Below, piece after piece: positions 1 to 10,195 of a stretch of DNA of 64,000 nucleotides. Source of the stretch: Aureispira sp964445645 (GTDB lineage: Bacteria; Bacteroidota; Bacteroidia; Chitinophagales; Saprospiraceae); the NCBI GenBank assembly GCA_964445645.1, contig CAYULH010000001.1, positions 1-64,000 of the forward strand. Reading direction: 5' to 3'. A program made the position numbers and the translations under genes. How positions within the stretch are numbered: position 1 is the stretch's first letter; each line of letters starts with the position of its first letter. A model generated the notes under the pieces. It worked only from the letters and a program-made list of their open reading frames with translations, was not told where the DNA came from and did not search any database.

Positions 1-203
1 TAGCTAGTGCAAAAGAATCATTTTTTAGTCCGAGAACTTTTTTAAGACTACTTAATAGCCCATTCAAAGCAACAAAATGTAGTTATTATTGTAGTCTAAA
101 TAACTCTACCAAAAGCACTACAGGAATTGCTCAAAAATCCTTACCTTAGGCGAGTTAATCAAACACCTCAAAACATTGGGGGGTATATTTTAATAACTAT
201 TGC

Positions 204-231
204 TTGAAGGTATGAATCAGTAATTACTTTG
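204..231 (+). promoter_or_regulatory. putative promoter of isocitrate dehydrogenase gene
   Basis: A TTG at 204-206 is followed after 17 bases by TTACTTTG (224-231), one base off the Bacteroidota -7 consensus TAnnTTTG. It ends 35 bases before the chosen ATG. The first 200 bases of the window hold no gene I can recognise, only the short palindrome TTAAGACTACTTAA at 42-55. This is pattern matching in AT-rich DNA, so confidence is low. Confidence 0.3.
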
Positions 232-266
232 AGCAATACAAACTGTTGCTTAAAACTGGAAAAAAT

Positions 267-2507
267 ATGGAAAAGAACAAAGCAAAAATTGTTTATACCA
301 AAACAGATGAAGCGCCCTACTTGGCTACCTTCTCTCTTCTACCCATTATCAAAACTTTTACTGGTGCAGCAGGCATCGAGATTGAGTTGAGTGATATTTC
401 ATTAGCCAATCGTATTTTGGCTAACTTTCCAGATTACCTCACTGAGGAACAACAGGTACCTGATGCTTTGGCAGAATTGGGGGAATTGGTATTAAAACCA
501 GAAGCGAATGTAATCAAACTACCCAATATTAGTGCGTCCATCCCACAGCTTACCGCAGCCATCAAAGAATTGCAAGATGCTGGTTATGCACTGCCCGATT
601 ATCCAGAAGATCCTAGCAATGAAGAAGAAGCTTCTATCCAAAAACGTTACAATAAAATTAAAGGTTCTGCGGTAAACCCTGTATTGCGTGAAGGAAACTC
701 CGATCGTCGCGCGCCAAAACCTGTTAAAAAATACGCCAAGAACAACCCGCACTCTATGGGAGCTTGGTCAGGCGATTCCAAAACGCACGTAGCTACTATG
801 GGCAAAGGCGATTTTCGCTCCAACGAAAAATCAGTAACCATGGCCAGTGCTACAGAAGTACGCATTGAGCATGTCAATGCTGCTGGAACAGTAACGGTAC
901 TCAAGGAGGCGTTCCCGATCCAAGAAGGAGAGGTTATTGACAGCACCTTTATGAGCAAAAAACAATTGTTGGAATTCTTGGCAAAAGAAATCAAAGATGC
1001 CAAGGAACAAGGGGTATTGTTCTCCTTGCACATGAAGGCAACTATGATGAAGGTGTCTGACCCTATTATTTTTGGTCATGCGGTACGGGTATTCTTCCAA
1101 GATGTGTTTGACAAGCATGGTGCTGTTTTGGATGAATTGGGGGTAGATGTAAACAATGGATTGGGCGATTTGGTCAACAAAATCCAAAACTTGCCAGAAG
1201 AGCAACGTGCCGCTATTGAGGCCGATCTAAATGCTGCTTATGAGAATGGCCCTGACTTGGCTATGGTAAATTCTGACAAAGGGATTACCAATTTGCATGT
1301 ACCTAGTGATGTAATTATTGATGCTTCTATGCCTGCTATGATTCGTACTTCAGGCCAGATGTGGAACAAAGAAGGCAAACAACAAGATACCAAAGCGGTA
1401 ATTCCAGATAGCAGCTACGCAGGAATTTATCAAGCTACCGTAGAATTCTGTAAAAAACATGGTGCTTTTGACCCAACTACTATGGGAACCGTTCCCAATG
1501 TGGGGCTAATGGCTCAAAAGGCTGAGGAATATGGTTCTCATGACAAAACATTTGAACTAGCAGAAGCGGGTACGGTACGTGTTGTGGATGCCGAGGGCAA
1601 TGCAGTTATGGAACATGAAGTAGAGGCGGGAGACATCTGGAGAATGTGCCAAGTAAAAGATGCGCCTATCCAAGATTGGATCAAATTGGCCGTTACTCGT
1701 GCAAGAGCTTCCGAAACACCTGCTGTTTTTTGGCTAGACGAAACCCGTGCTCATGATGCTGAATTGATTAAGAAAGTAAATACTTATTTGCCTGAGCATG
1801 ATACTGAAGGACTAGAAATTCACATTCTATCGCCAACCAAAGCCATGGAATTCTCTTTGGCACGCATCAAAGACGGAAAAGATACCATTTCTGTAACAGG
1901 AAACGTATTGCGTGATTACAATACCGATTTGTTCCCTATCCTAGAATTGGGAACTTCTGCCAAAATGTTATCTATTGTTCCTCTAATGAATGGCGGCGGC
2001 TTGTTTGAAACAGGTGCAGGTGGTTCTGCCCCCAAGCACGTACAACAATTTGTAAAAGAAAACCACTTGCGTTGGGATTCTTTGGGCGAATTTTTGGCCT
2101 TGGCGGTTTCGCTAGAACACTTGGGCAATACCTTTAACAATGAAGCGGCATTGGTATTAGGGGCTGCTTTGGATGAAGCTACAGAGAAGTTATTACTCAA
2201 TAGAAAATCACCTTCTCGCAAGGTCAATGAATTGGACAATCGTGGAAGCCATTTCTACTTGGCGCTGTATTGGGCACAAGAAGTAGCGGCACAAGATCGC
2301 TTGCCCGATTTGAAAGCTCCATTTAGCACTTTGGCGGCTACCTTGGCAGATAATGAAGAAAATATTGTCAATGCTTTGAATGAAATTCAAGGACAAGCTG
2401 TAGAAATTGATGGCTACTATTTCCCTAATGAAGAGAAAGTAGCAGCAGCTATGCGCCCTATTGAAGTGTATAATCAAGCGTTGGAGACCTTGTTGAGCAA
2501 TGTCTAA
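267..2507 (+). CDS. icd: monomeric NADP-dependent isocitrate dehydrogenase
   Basis: TCA-cycle enzyme that oxidatively decarboxylates isocitrate to 2-oxoglutarate with NADP+ in the cytoplasm. The 746-residue length and the opening YTKTDEAPYLATFSLLPI are typical of the large monomeric (~80 kDa) IDH family, which is unrelated in length to the ~410-residue dimeric enzymes. The substrate-binding segment with GNSDRRAP and the run PKPVKKYAK lie around residue 140. I chose the ATG at 267 because family members begin close to this point; the longer frame from 246 starts with TTG and adds seven unconserved residues. The gene stands alone, with a candidate promoter upstream and a strong terminator downstream. 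It looks complete and normal. Identification is secure; the cofactor is from the family, not tested here. Confidence 0.95.
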   Translation: MEKNKAKIVYTKTDEAPYLATFSLLPIIKTFTGAAGIEIELSDISLANRILANFPDYLTEEQQVPDALAELGELVLKPEANVIKLPNISASIPQLTAAIKELQDAGYALPDYPEDPSNEEEASIQKRYNKIKGSAVNPVLREGNSDRRAPKPVKKYAKNNPHSMGAWSGDSKTHVATMGKGDFRSNEKSVTMASATEVRIEHVNAAGTVTVLKEAFPIQEGEVIDSTFMSKKQLLEFLAKEIKDAKEQGVLFSLHMKATMMKVSDPIIFGHAVRVFFQDVFDKHGAVLDELGVDVNNGLGDLVNKIQNLPEEQRAAIEADLNAAYENGPDLAMVNSDKGITNLHVPSDVIIDASMPAMIRTSGQMWNKEGKQQDTKAVIPDSSYAGIYQATVEFCKKHGAFDPTTMGTVPNVGLMAQKAEEYGSHDKTFELAEAGTVRVVDAEGNAVMEHEVEAGDIWRMCQVKDAPIQDWIKLAVTRARASETPAVFWLDETRAHDAELIKKVNTYLPEHDTEGLEIHILSPTKAMEFSLARIKDGKDTISVTGNVLRDYNTDLFPILELGTSAKMLSIVPLMNGGGLFETGAGGSAPKHVQQFVKENHLRWDSLGEFLALAVSLEHLGNTFNNEAALVLGAALDEATEKLLLNRKSPSRKVNELDNRGSHFYLALYWAQEVAAQDRLPDLKAPFSTLAATLADNEENIVNALNEIQGQAVEIDGYYFPNEEKVAAAMRPIEVYNQALETLLSNV

Positions 2508-2558
2508 AATTATGTTGATAAAGTTTTGATAAACAAGCTTTTAAGGGTTTGTTGTGAG

Positions 2559-2593
2559 AACAGCTTTAGGATTTTCCTAAGGCTGTTTTTTTT
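2559..2593 (+). terminator. intrinsic terminator after icd
   Basis: ACAGCTTTAGGA, a TTT loop and TCCTAAGGCTGT form a 12-bp stem with one G-T wobble, followed by a run of eight T. It lies about 50 bases after the icd stop. The rest of the 2508-2811 spacer holds only the promoter of the next gene. Confidence 0.85.
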
Positions 2594-2721
2594 ATGTTAA
2601 CTATCTTGAAAAGATGATAATTTTTATGTTTTTGTTATGAATGTGTTAATTGCTGCACTACTTAATTGGTAATCAATTATCTATCTAAAATAAATAACAA
2701 ATAACAAATTCCCCTTTTCTA

Positions 2722-2750
2722 TTGTTAATACTAGTAAAGTGCTATTTTTG
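2722..2750 (+). promoter_or_regulatory. promoter of T9SS surface protein gene
   Basis: TTG at 2722-2724, an 18-base spacer and TATTTTTG at 2743-2750 match the Bacteroidota -33/-7 pattern. The expected leader is about 55 bases to the ATG at 2812. Confidence 0.5.
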
Positions 2751-2811
2751 TAACTCTAATACCACCTAATGGTAGCACGATATTCATCACCATTCTGAAA
2801 CTAAAATCAAC

Positions 2812-5800
2812 ATGCGACAACTTTTACTCTTATACGGCTTATTAAGCTATTTTTTCAATTGTTCACTACAAGCACAAACCCAGATTGCTTATCAAGGCTT
2901 TGAGCAATCAGCATCCGATACTTGGGGCTTGACTTTTTCTAGACCTCCTTGTAATGTTTCAGGTGATATTTGGGATTTTTCTACAGGCTTATCTGGATTA
3001 CTGCCCTCCCAAGGGGCTAGTTTTTGGGCGGTGCAGGATTTGCTAGGAAACTGCGGCAATGCTAATGGTGAAACGCTATTTTTTGCCAATACCTCCGTAG
3101 CAGGTTTTAACAATGTGACCATTCATTTTGATTATGATATTGTGAGTTTTGATAACCTTGACGATGTCTTTTATACAGTTATTTTGGATGGTGTAGCCCA
3201 ACCACAGGTTCAATTAATTATTGGAGGAACAGGAACGCCAATGGGAAGCGGAACAGGCGCAACTTCTACAGGAGGCTATGTTACCGAAACCATCAGTATT
3301 CCAAATGGAACCAATACAGTAGGGCTAGAAGTCTTGGTGGTTCAAAATGGAGCGACGGATCGTGCTGCTTTTGATAATTTTATCCTAGAAGGTGATGCAG
3401 GAGTAACTTGCACACATACGGTTACTGCTTATGCTCCTAGTACGGGTCCAGTAGGCACAGAAGTACGCATAACAGGCACGGGCTTTACCAATGCTTCTAC
3501 GGTTTCTTTTGGGGCAGCCCCTGCCAGCAATGTACAATTTGTAAGCTCTACAGAACTCATTGCCACTGTTCCGCCAACAGCAGTGACAAGCAATATGGTA
3601 GTCACAGAAAGTACCTGTGATGTGATAGCAGGCACCTTTACGGTTATCGAAAGTGATGTTAGTTGTAGCCCTATTTTTAGTGGCCTAATTATCAGTGAAG
3701 TATTTGATAACAATGGAGGCGCACTAGGTTATATAGAATTATATAATGGAACCAATGCAACTATAGATTTGACGTTGTTTCAAATTGACCGTTTTGGAAC
3801 CTTGATAAGGGTTAATCCAAACTTTAGCTATACCTTTCCAGCTACAGGCATTGGCTCTAGCATTGCACCGGGGCAAGTATTGGTTGGAAAAGTAAGTACA
3901 GAATTAGGTGGGGCAGAAGATTTTACTTTTGGAGGCAGTGCCAATGGTTTTAACGCCGAAGATCGTTTAGAATTGGTATTGACTGCAACAGGAGCCATTG
4001 TGGATGATTTTCACGATGAAACAGTGCGTGCTAGAGGTTTTGTTTATCGTAGAAATACCACAGTAACAGACCCCAATCCTGCTTTTGATATGAGTGAGTG
4101 GACAACCGCTACCACAGGGGACGTTTCTAATTTAGGTTTATTCAATTCTACCGCCTCTACCACCGCTCCTACCATCACGAGCCAACCCACAGATGCCAAT
4201 AGTTGCGCCATTAATTTATCCGTCACCGCTACCCCTTCTGGTGGTGGTGCTTTAACCTATCAATGGTTTTTTAATCCTAATGATGGAACTACAGCCGGCT
4301 GGTCAGTGGCTACAGCCGGGGACTTCCCCGGTACCACTTTTAGTGGTGCAACCACCAATAATTTGCAAATTTCAGGCAATACAATCCCCTATGATGGCTA
4401 TCAGTTTTATTGCCAAGTAACAGAAAGTGGCAGTTGCAATGCCATTACCGAAGCGGTTCAATTTGACCTGACGGTAGATCGGTTTTTCCGCTCGACAGGA
4501 ACGGGCAACTGGACCGATCCTACTACTTGGGAGATGGCCACTTCTGCAGCTGGGCCGTGGTCGCCAGCTTGTACTTATCCTTTGGCAGGCAATAGTGATT
4601 ATGTACATATTTTGGCAACACATGAAGTTACAGTCAATCAAGATATATTGGTGGATGAAGTGGTGGTAGAATTTGATGGAGAACTTATTATTGCGAATAA
4701 CCAATTATTAGAATTGGCCAATGGAACAGGGGTGGATTTATTGGTAGAAGGTATTCTGACGGATCATGGAAATGGTGCTGGCAATGGAATTAACTTTTCT
4801 AATAATGGGGCTACTTGGAGCTATGGAGCCAATGGTACGGTAGTCAAAACAGGTTCTAGTTCTGTAACACAGTACAGGGATCATTATGAAACAGGTATTG
4901 CCAATGTACCCACAACAGCTATTTGGATTTACCGATTTACAGGCAATAGTGCCAATGTAGCAGTGGTAACGCTCAATATGTTTTATCCTAACTTGTATTT
5001 TGAGGCGACCAATGGAGCGCATAGTTTTAGTGGAGCAGCAGAACGCTTTAGTGGAGCTAGTGGTTTTGCCACTGTTAAGGGCAGTATGTTTGTTGGAACA
5101 ACAGGAACGGCTGCTGTAGAAGTCTTTAATGTCAATACCAATGCCACGCTAATGCAAGTGCAGGGCGATTTGATTATTGGTGGAAATGGCTTTGCAGGAA
5201 CCTCTGTTTTGCACAATAACCAAGCTGGAAACATAGGAACGGGAATAGAAGTCTTTGGCACTTTATTAATCAACAGCGATGGCCAATTGAATTATTCTGA
5301 TGGTATTGCTTCTACTGCCGATGGCCGTTTTCGATTGCATGGCAATTGGACCAACAATAACTTTGCGGATGGCTTTGTAGAAGGAGAGAGTACGGTAGAA
5401 TTTGTGGGAGGCATCTTGCAATTGGTCAACAAATTGGCAACTTCTGAACGTTTCTACAATGTTGTGGTCAACAAACCCAATGGCTTTTTGCAGAATAATG
5501 TCAGTGATATGATTGTTGGGAATGACATGTTGTTTGCTAGGGGCGTGGTACGCACTTCGAGCTTTACCTATTTAGTGTTTGAGGAAGATGCCACGGCCAC
5601 CAGTGCTTCTGATTTGAGCTATGTAGAAGGCCCTGTGGTAAAGGAAACCTTTACGGGTACGCCTACCACATTTACCTATCCTACGGGCAATAATAATATC
5701 TACGGCCCTATTGGCATTGAAACTAGATTTCATTTGGGTGAGCCTTTTGTAGCGCAATATCACAATACGGGGTATGGTGATTATACGGTTAATACCACGG

Positions 5801-6630
5801 AGCTAGATCACGTGAGCCGTATAGAGTACTGGGATTTGGACGAGCGCAATGGTGGCTCGGGCGAAAACCTAAGAGTTACCTTGCACTGGGGACCACACAG
5901 TGATGTTATTACTACCAGCAGCCTGCGTGTCGCCCATTTCTTTACCCAAGCACCAAGCATTAGCGACCAATGGGAACTGGAGGGCAGCAGTCCTGTTATT
6001 ACGGGAACGGCAACAAGAGGAAGTGTACAATCGGATTTTGTTACTTCTTTTAGCCCTTTTACCTTGGGCGATATTTTGTGGCAAGCTTCTCTGCCTTTGG
6101 ATTTGTTGCGTTTTGAGGTAACGAAAGTAGAACAAACAGCCGATATTGTATGGGAAGTAGCCAATGAACATGCAGGCGACAAATATTGCTTACAGAGAAG
6201 TGCGGATGCTCAAAACTTTGAGAACATTGCTTGTTTTGACGCTACACAAGATCAAAACTTTGCCCGCTACCACTACCTAGATGAAAATCCATTGTTTGGG
6301 TATAATTATTATAGAATTCATCAGGTAGATTATGCTGGTGTAAGTGATTACAGTCCTACCAAAGTACTAGAATTTGCGAAAGCGAATCGCATAAAAGTCT
6401 ATCCTAACCCAACATCGGGTACCTTAGTATTAGAATTGCCTGACCTAACAACTACTTACACTATTCGGGTAGTAGATGCCTTGGGTAGAGTTTTGATAAA
6501 TACGACAAGAGATGGCCGCAACAATCGCCAACAATTGGATGTGAGTGCCTTGGCAATAGGAACCTATGTTCTACAAGTAGAAACGGCTACAGGCATTGTC
6601 GATCAACAAAAAATCACGGTAGTGAAGTAA
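2812..6630 (+). CDS. T9SS type A sorted surface protein with IPT/TIG and lamin-tail domains
   Basis: Large (1272 residues) secreted protein. It starts with a Sec signal peptide ending LQAQ (about residues 1-22). A beta-sandwich-like region follows, then an IPT/TIG-like domain at roughly residues 200-280 (APSTGPVGTEVRITGTGF) and a lamin-tail-like segment near 290-420 (SGLIISEVFDNNGG). Long Ser/Thr/Asn/Gly-rich beta-repeat sequence comes next. The last ~80 residues are a type A sorting domain (IKVYPNPTSGTLVLEL ... GTYVLQVET ... ITVVK), which directs export through T9SS and attachment to the cell surface. It is flanked by its own promoter and terminator, so it is probably a single-gene unit. Its ligand or enzymatic role cannot be told; I see no catalytic motif. 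Confidence 0.9.
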   Translation: MRQLLLLYGLLSYFFNCSLQAQTQIAYQGFEQSASDTWGLTFSRPPCNVSGDIWDFSTGLSGLLPSQGASFWAVQDLLGNCGNANGETLFFANTSVAGFNNVTIHFDYDIVSFDNLDDVFYTVILDGVAQPQVQLIIGGTGTPMGSGTGATSTGGYVTETISIPNGTNTVGLEVLVVQNGATDRAAFDNFILEGDAGVTCTHTVTAYAPSTGPVGTEVRITGTGFTNASTVSFGAAPASNVQFVSSTELIATVPPTAVTSNMVVTESTCDVIAGTFTVIESDVSCSPIFSGLIISEVFDNNGGALGYIELYNGTNATIDLTLFQIDRFGTLIRVNPNFSYTFPATGIGSSIAPGQVLVGKVSTELGGAEDFTFGGSANGFNAEDRLELVLTATGAIVDDFHDETVRARGFVYRRNTTVTDPNPAFDMSEWTTATTGDVSNLGLFNSTASTTAPTITSQPTDANSCAINLSVTATPSGGGALTYQWFFNPNDGTTAGWSVATAGDFPGTTFSGATTNNLQISGNTIPYDGYQFYCQVTESGSCNAITEAVQFDLTVDRFFRSTGTGNWTDPTTWEMATSAAGPWSPACTYPLAGNSDYVHILATHEVTVNQDILVDEVVVEFDGELIIANNQLLELANGTGVDLLVEGILTDHGNGAGNGINFSNNGATWSYGANGTVVKTGSSSVTQYRDHYETGIANVPTTAIWIYRFTGNSANVAVVTLNMFYPNLYFEATNGAHSFSGAAERFSGASGFATVKGSMFVGTTGTAAVEVFNVNTNATLMQVQGDLIIGGNGFAGTSVLHNNQAGNIGTGIEVFGTLLINSDGQLNYSDGIASTADGRFRLHGNWTNNNFADGFVEGESTVEFVGGILQLVNKLATSERFYNVVVNKPNGFLQNNVSDMIVGNDMLFARGVVRTSSFTYLVFEEDATATSASDLSYVEGPVVKETFTGTPTTFTYPTGNNNIYGPIGIETRFHLGEPFVAQYHNTGYGDYTVNTTELDHVSRIEYWDLDERNGGSGENLRVTLHWGPHSDVITTSSLRVAHFFTQAPSISDQWELEGSSPVITGTATRGSVQSDFVTSFSPFTLGDILWQASLPLDLLRFEVTKVEQTADIVWEVANEHAGDKYCLQRSADAQNFENIACFDATQDQNFARYHYLDENPLFGYNYYRIHQVDYAGVSDYSPTKVLEFAKANRIKVYPNPTSGTLVLELPDLTTTYTIRVVDALGRVLINTTRDGRNNRQQLDVSALAIGTYVLQVETATGIVDQQKITVVK

Positions 6631-6660
6631 GCTACCACACGAACAACCTAACTTTTTTGA

Positions 6661-6698
6661 AAGCAAGACTGATATTTATTGGTCTTGCTTTTTTTTTG
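6661..6698 (+). terminator. intrinsic terminator after T9SS protein gene
   Basis: AAGCAAGAC and GTCTTGCTT pair across a 12-base loop and are followed by a long T run. Confidence 0.85.
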
Positions 6699-6716
6699 GT
6701 GGAGATAGGGCAATTC

Positions 6717-6750
6717 TGAAAAACAAAACAGCCCCAGCATAACTGAGGCT
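6717..6750 (-). terminator. terminator of the hydrolase gene (minus strand)
   Basis: Read on the minus strand, AGCCTCAG and CTGGGGCT form an 8-bp stem with one wobble, followed by TGTTTTGTTTTT. It sits 38 bases beyond the stop of the minus-strand hydrolase, back to back with the plus-strand terminator. Confidence 0.7.
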
Positions 6751-6787
6751 ATATAAATGGTATTTTCTTGTAGAATTCCTAATACTA

Positions 6788-7651
6788 CTAATGGTCTTTG
6801 TTCAAAAAGTTGAGCAAGATAGTATTTAATTTATTAGGCTTATCCAGCATCATCCAATGTCCAGCCCCTTCCAATTTTTTGTAGGTAAAATTGGAGGACA
6901 AATCTGTTGAGAGCTTAACTTGTTCCTCGCCTAAGTAATCATCGAGGGTACTCCATACCCCTAGCACTGGGATGCTGATTTTTTCGGCGGGAGTTTCAGG
7001 AGGCTCATTGGTTGGCGTATAATCAACCCCCGGTTGTGCTAGTAAATGTTGGAAATTTGCACGGTACCAATTCAAGCCTGTGGTAAGCCCATTGTCTTTT
7101 TGTTCGAGTTGTTCAATAACCTGCTCTATTTCTGGATGTTTTCCTAAAAACTTTTTCATGAAATCCCAATTATAACTGCACAAGGTCATTTCGGCCAATC
7201 CCACTTGCAAAAATAAATAGATGTACCAAGACTTTTGCTTTTGTTCGACCGTAGCCCAAGCAGCATTGGTCAAAGAACCTACCGATAATGTTGTAAATGT
7301 GTGAAATCTATGCTCAAAGGTTTGTGCTAATGCCCAAGCCAGTGCAGCCCCCCAATCATGGCCTACGAGGTGAACTTTTTCTAGATTTAGGGCATCAAGT
7401 ACGCCTATCATATCACCCACCAAAAGAGGCATCGCATATTGTTCACTTTCTATAGGTCGAATCGAATTGCCAAAACCCCTCAAATCGGGAGCAATGACTC
7501 TAAAACCAGCGTTTACTAGCGCTGGTATTTGGTTTTTCCAAAGTTCTTTGGAGTCAGGAAATCCATGCAACAGTAGCACAGGAGTGCCTGTACCTTCATC
7601 TATGATGGCAAATTCTCCATTGGGCGTGGAAAGTGTTTTTTCGTCAAACAT
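6788..7651 (-). CDS. alpha/beta hydrolase, epoxide hydrolase-like
   Basis: 287-residue soluble alpha/beta hydrolase. The oxyanion motif HGFPDS is at residues 29-34. The nucleophile elbow is GHDWG (97-101), with Asp99 in the nucleophile position, which points to the epoxide hydrolase/haloalkane dehalogenase branch and not to Ser-type esterases. A candidate acid is Asp237 or Asp238 (STLDDYLG) and the catalytic His is His265 (GAGHWMM). The lid segment LNWYRANF carries a tyrosine, as in epoxide hydrolases. There is no signal peptide, so it acts in the cytoplasm. It lies downstream of the small membrane-protein gene on the same strand (96-base gap) and has its own terminator. The physiological substrate is unknown. 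Confidence 0.85.
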   Translation of the reverse strand: MFDEKTLSTPNGEFAIIDEGTGTPVLLLHGFPDSKELWKNQIPALVNAGFRVIAPDLRGFGNSIRPIESEQYAMPLLVGDMIGVLDALNLEKVHLVGHDWGAALAWALAQTFEHRFHTFTTLSVGSLTNAAWATVEQKQKSWYIYLFLQVGLAEMTLCSYNWDFMKKFLGKHPEIEQVIEQLEQKDNGLTTGLNWYRANFQHLLAQPGVDYTPTNEPPETPAEKISIPVLGVWSTLDDYLGEEQVKLSTDLSSNFTYKKLEGAGHWMMLDKPNKLNTILLNFLNKDH

Positions 7652-7747
7652 AATTTTGTTTTTAATGTGTTGATTGTGTTTTTAAATTGTCTGTAAATAT
7701 AGCTTTATTTATAAATAAAAACATTGCATTACAATACAAACCACCCA

Positions 7748-8134
7748 TCAATCCTCACTACTCCCAACTTGCCCGCTCAAGAGCAGCCCCAAACCACCAC
7801 ACAATAGCACAATAATGACAATCAAATCAAAGGCAGACATGTACTGCAAACTAAAGCGTGTATTGGCTACTACTCCAAAAATCAAGGCCGCCAGCGAACC
7901 TACTGTTACCAACCAGCCCAAGGGATTCTTACTATTAAAAAACAACATACCCACGCCCAGCATAAACACTATCATGATAGAACCAGAGGTAACGCCAATC
8001 CCTCCTACATTGAATAGGGAATAACGTCCGTGAAACATATTGCCAATATCTACCCGAATGGCATTGAGCATCAAATAAAGGCCACCTACAAACATAAAAA
8101 AGCCCATTACAGAGCGTCCAAATTTACTTCCCAT
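7748..8134 (-). CDS. small four-helix membrane protein, unknown function
   Basis: 128 residues with about four hydrophobic segments (roughly 8-25, 48-66, 70-92 and 100-121), separated by short loops. The N-terminus is MGSKFGRSVMGFF and the C-terminus is short and acidic (GSSED). I recognise no family or conserved polar motif. It precedes the epoxide-hydrolase-like gene on the same strand and could be co-transcribed with it. The nearest minus-strand promoter-like match, TATCCTTG near 8183, is one base off consensus. It diverges from acs. Confidence 0.7.
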   Translation of the reverse strand: MGSKFGRSVMGFFMFVGGLYLMLNAIRVDIGNMFHGRYSLFNVGGIGVTSGSIMIVFMLGVGMLFFNSKNPLGWLVTVGSLAALIFGVVANTRFSLQYMSAFDLIVIIVLLCGGLGLLLSGQVGSSED

Positions 8135-8271
8135 AATTTACAATAGAGTTTGGTTTGGTTTAGTAATAACTAGAGAACAATACAAGGATAAGAAAAAATT
8201 CTCAGAAGCAAAGTTTCTATTTTACCACTTAGCTGCTTATTTTGTAAAAATCAGTATAGAACAACTTTACA

Positions 8272-10191
8272 ATGCTCAATCAACACTCTATGACTACCAA
8301 AATCACCTCTTTTGAAGATTACCAGAAGACTTATCAAGCAAGTATTCAAGATCCTGCTGCTTTTTGGGCGGCTCAAGCAGCTACTTTTGAATGGAAAAAG
8401 CCTTGGGAGGAAGTGGTGGATTGGAATTTTGAAGCACCTAATGTGCAGTGGTTCAAAGGGGGGCAGTTGAATATTACAGAAAATTGCTTGGATCGGCATC
8501 TTACCACTAGAGGCGACCAAGTGGCCTTGATTTGGGAACCCAACAACCCTGAGGAAACAACGGTAACGTATACCTATCAGCAATTGCACAAAGCAGTAGG
8601 ACAGGCCGCCAACGCCCTCAAAAAAATGGGCATAGAAAAAGGCGATCGGGTTTGTTTGTACATGCCGATGGTGGCCGAATTGGCGATTGCGGTATTGGCT
8701 TGCGCCAGAATTGGAGCGGTACACTCGGTCGTTTTTGCAGGTTTTTCGGCCAAGGCACTGCGGGATAGGGTAGAGGATGCACAGGCCAAATTGGTCATTA
8801 CAGCCGATGTCAATCATAGAGGGGCCAAAGTGATTCCCGTTAAGGCAGTAGTAGACGAAGCCTTGGCTACAGGAGGGGATTCTGTAGAACATGTATTGGT
8901 CTACCAAAGAGGGCAAGAGGCTGTTCCCATGCAGGCCAATAGAGATGTATGGTGGCACCAAGCCTTGGAGGGCATGAGCAGTGACTGTCCTGCTACTGTG
9001 ATGGATGCCGAAGATATGTTGTTTATTCTGTATACTTCGGGTTCTACAGGTCGTCCCAAGGGCGTGGTGCATACTTGTGGGGGCTATATGGTGTATACGG
9101 CTTATTCTTTTCAGAATGTATTCCAATACGAAGAAGGCGATATTTACTGGTGTACGGCCGATATTGGTTGGATTACAGGGCATTCTTATATTATTTATGG
9201 GCCATTGCTTTCAGGAGCTACAACTATTATGTTTGAGGGAACGCCCACTTATCCCAATGCAGGGCGTTTTTGGCAAATTTGTGAAAAACACCAAGTCAAT
9301 CAGTTTTATACCGCTCCTACAGCCATTCGGGCACTGCAAGCGCATGGCGATGACCACGTAGCTCCTTATGATTTGAGCAGCCTAAAGGTATTGGGAACCG
9401 TAGGCGAACCCATCAATGAAGAAGCTTGGTATTGGTACCATGAGGTGGTGGGCAAACAGCAATGCCCCATTGTAGATACTTGGTGGCAAACCGAAACTGG
9501 AGGCATTATGCTCAGTGCCTTGGGCGCACACAGCCCACTCAAAGCCTGTTTTGCAGGCTGGCCACTGCCAGGTATTCAGCCCTGTTTGTTGGATGCCGAT
9601 AGCCAAGAAATTGAAGCAGCCGAGGTAGAGGGCTTGTTGTGTATTAAGCATCCTTGGCCGTCTATGATACGAACCACTTATGGCGACCACGAGCGTTGCC
9701 AGCAGGTGTATTTTAAGCCGTTTGAGGGCTATTATTTTACAGGCGATGCTGCCAAGAGAGATGAAGAAGGGCGTTATCGAATCATTGGACGAGTAGATGA
9801 TGTAATTAATGTTTCTGGACACCGTTTGGGGACTGCCGAAATAGAAGATGCCATCAATGGGCATATCAAAGTGGTAGAATCGGCTGTAGTGGGCTATCCG
9901 CACCCTATCAAGGGCCAAGGTATTTATGCTTATATTGTTACAACAGAAAATATACAAGATGTAGATAACCTAAAACAAGAGATCGCTTATATTGTCCATA
10001 AGAATATAGGCTCTATTGCCAAGCCCGATCAAATCCAGCTGGTCGCCGATTTGCCCAAAACACGCTCGGGCAAAATCATGAGACGACTGCTTCGCAAAAT
10101 TGCCACAGGCGAAACCGAAAATCTAGGCGATACCTCCACACTACTCAATCCCGAAATTGTACAAGCCTTATTAGACCAAAAAAAATCCTAA
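8272..10191 (+). CDS. acs: acetyl-CoA synthetase (acetate--CoA ligase)
   Basis: Activates acetate to acetyl-AMP and then acetyl-CoA in the cytoplasm. The 639-residue length is normal for AMP-forming acetyl-CoA synthetases. The P-loop-like ATP motif YTSGSTGRPKGVVHT lies near residue 250. The acetate-pocket segment DIGWITGHSYIIYGPL and the adenylate motif TWWQTETGG follow, then the hinge region GRVDDVINVSGHR. The C-terminal SGKIMRR contains Lys601, the residue regulated by acetylation in the family. A second in-frame ATG at 8290 (MTTKITSF) is an alternative start. A methyltransferase gene begins 4 bases after the stop, so the two are probably one transcript. Confidence 0.95.
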   Translation: MLNQHSMTTKITSFEDYQKTYQASIQDPAAFWAAQAATFEWKKPWEEVVDWNFEAPNVQWFKGGQLNITENCLDRHLTTRGDQVALIWEPNNPEETTVTYTYQQLHKAVGQAANALKKMGIEKGDRVCLYMPMVAELAIAVLACARIGAVHSVVFAGFSAKALRDRVEDAQAKLVITADVNHRGAKVIPVKAVVDEALATGGDSVEHVLVYQRGQEAVPMQANRDVWWHQALEGMSSDCPATVMDAEDMLFILYTSGSTGRPKGVVHTCGGYMVYTAYSFQNVFQYEEGDIYWCTADIGWITGHSYIIYGPLLSGATTIMFEGTPTYPNAGRFWQICEKHQVNQFYTAPTAIRALQAHGDDHVAPYDLSSLKVLGTVGEPINEEAWYWYHEVVGKQQCPIVDTWWQTETGGIMLSALGAHSPLKACFAGWPLPGIQPCLLDADSQEIEAAEVEGLLCIKHPWPSMIRTTYGDHERCQQVYFKPFEGYYFTGDAAKRDEEGRYRIIGRVDDVINVSGHRLGTAEIEDAINGHIKVVESAVVGYPHPIKGQGIYAYIVTTENIQDVDNLKQEIAYIVHKNIGSIAKPDQIQLVADLPKTRSGKIMRRLLRKIATGETENLGDTSTLLNPEIVQALLDQKKS

Positions 10192-10195
10192 AGCC

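Noticed and set aside
8251..9183. 310-codon open frame antisense to acs
   Set aside because: Pure shadow of a well-conserved gene; composition is not protein-like and no homologous motif is seen.
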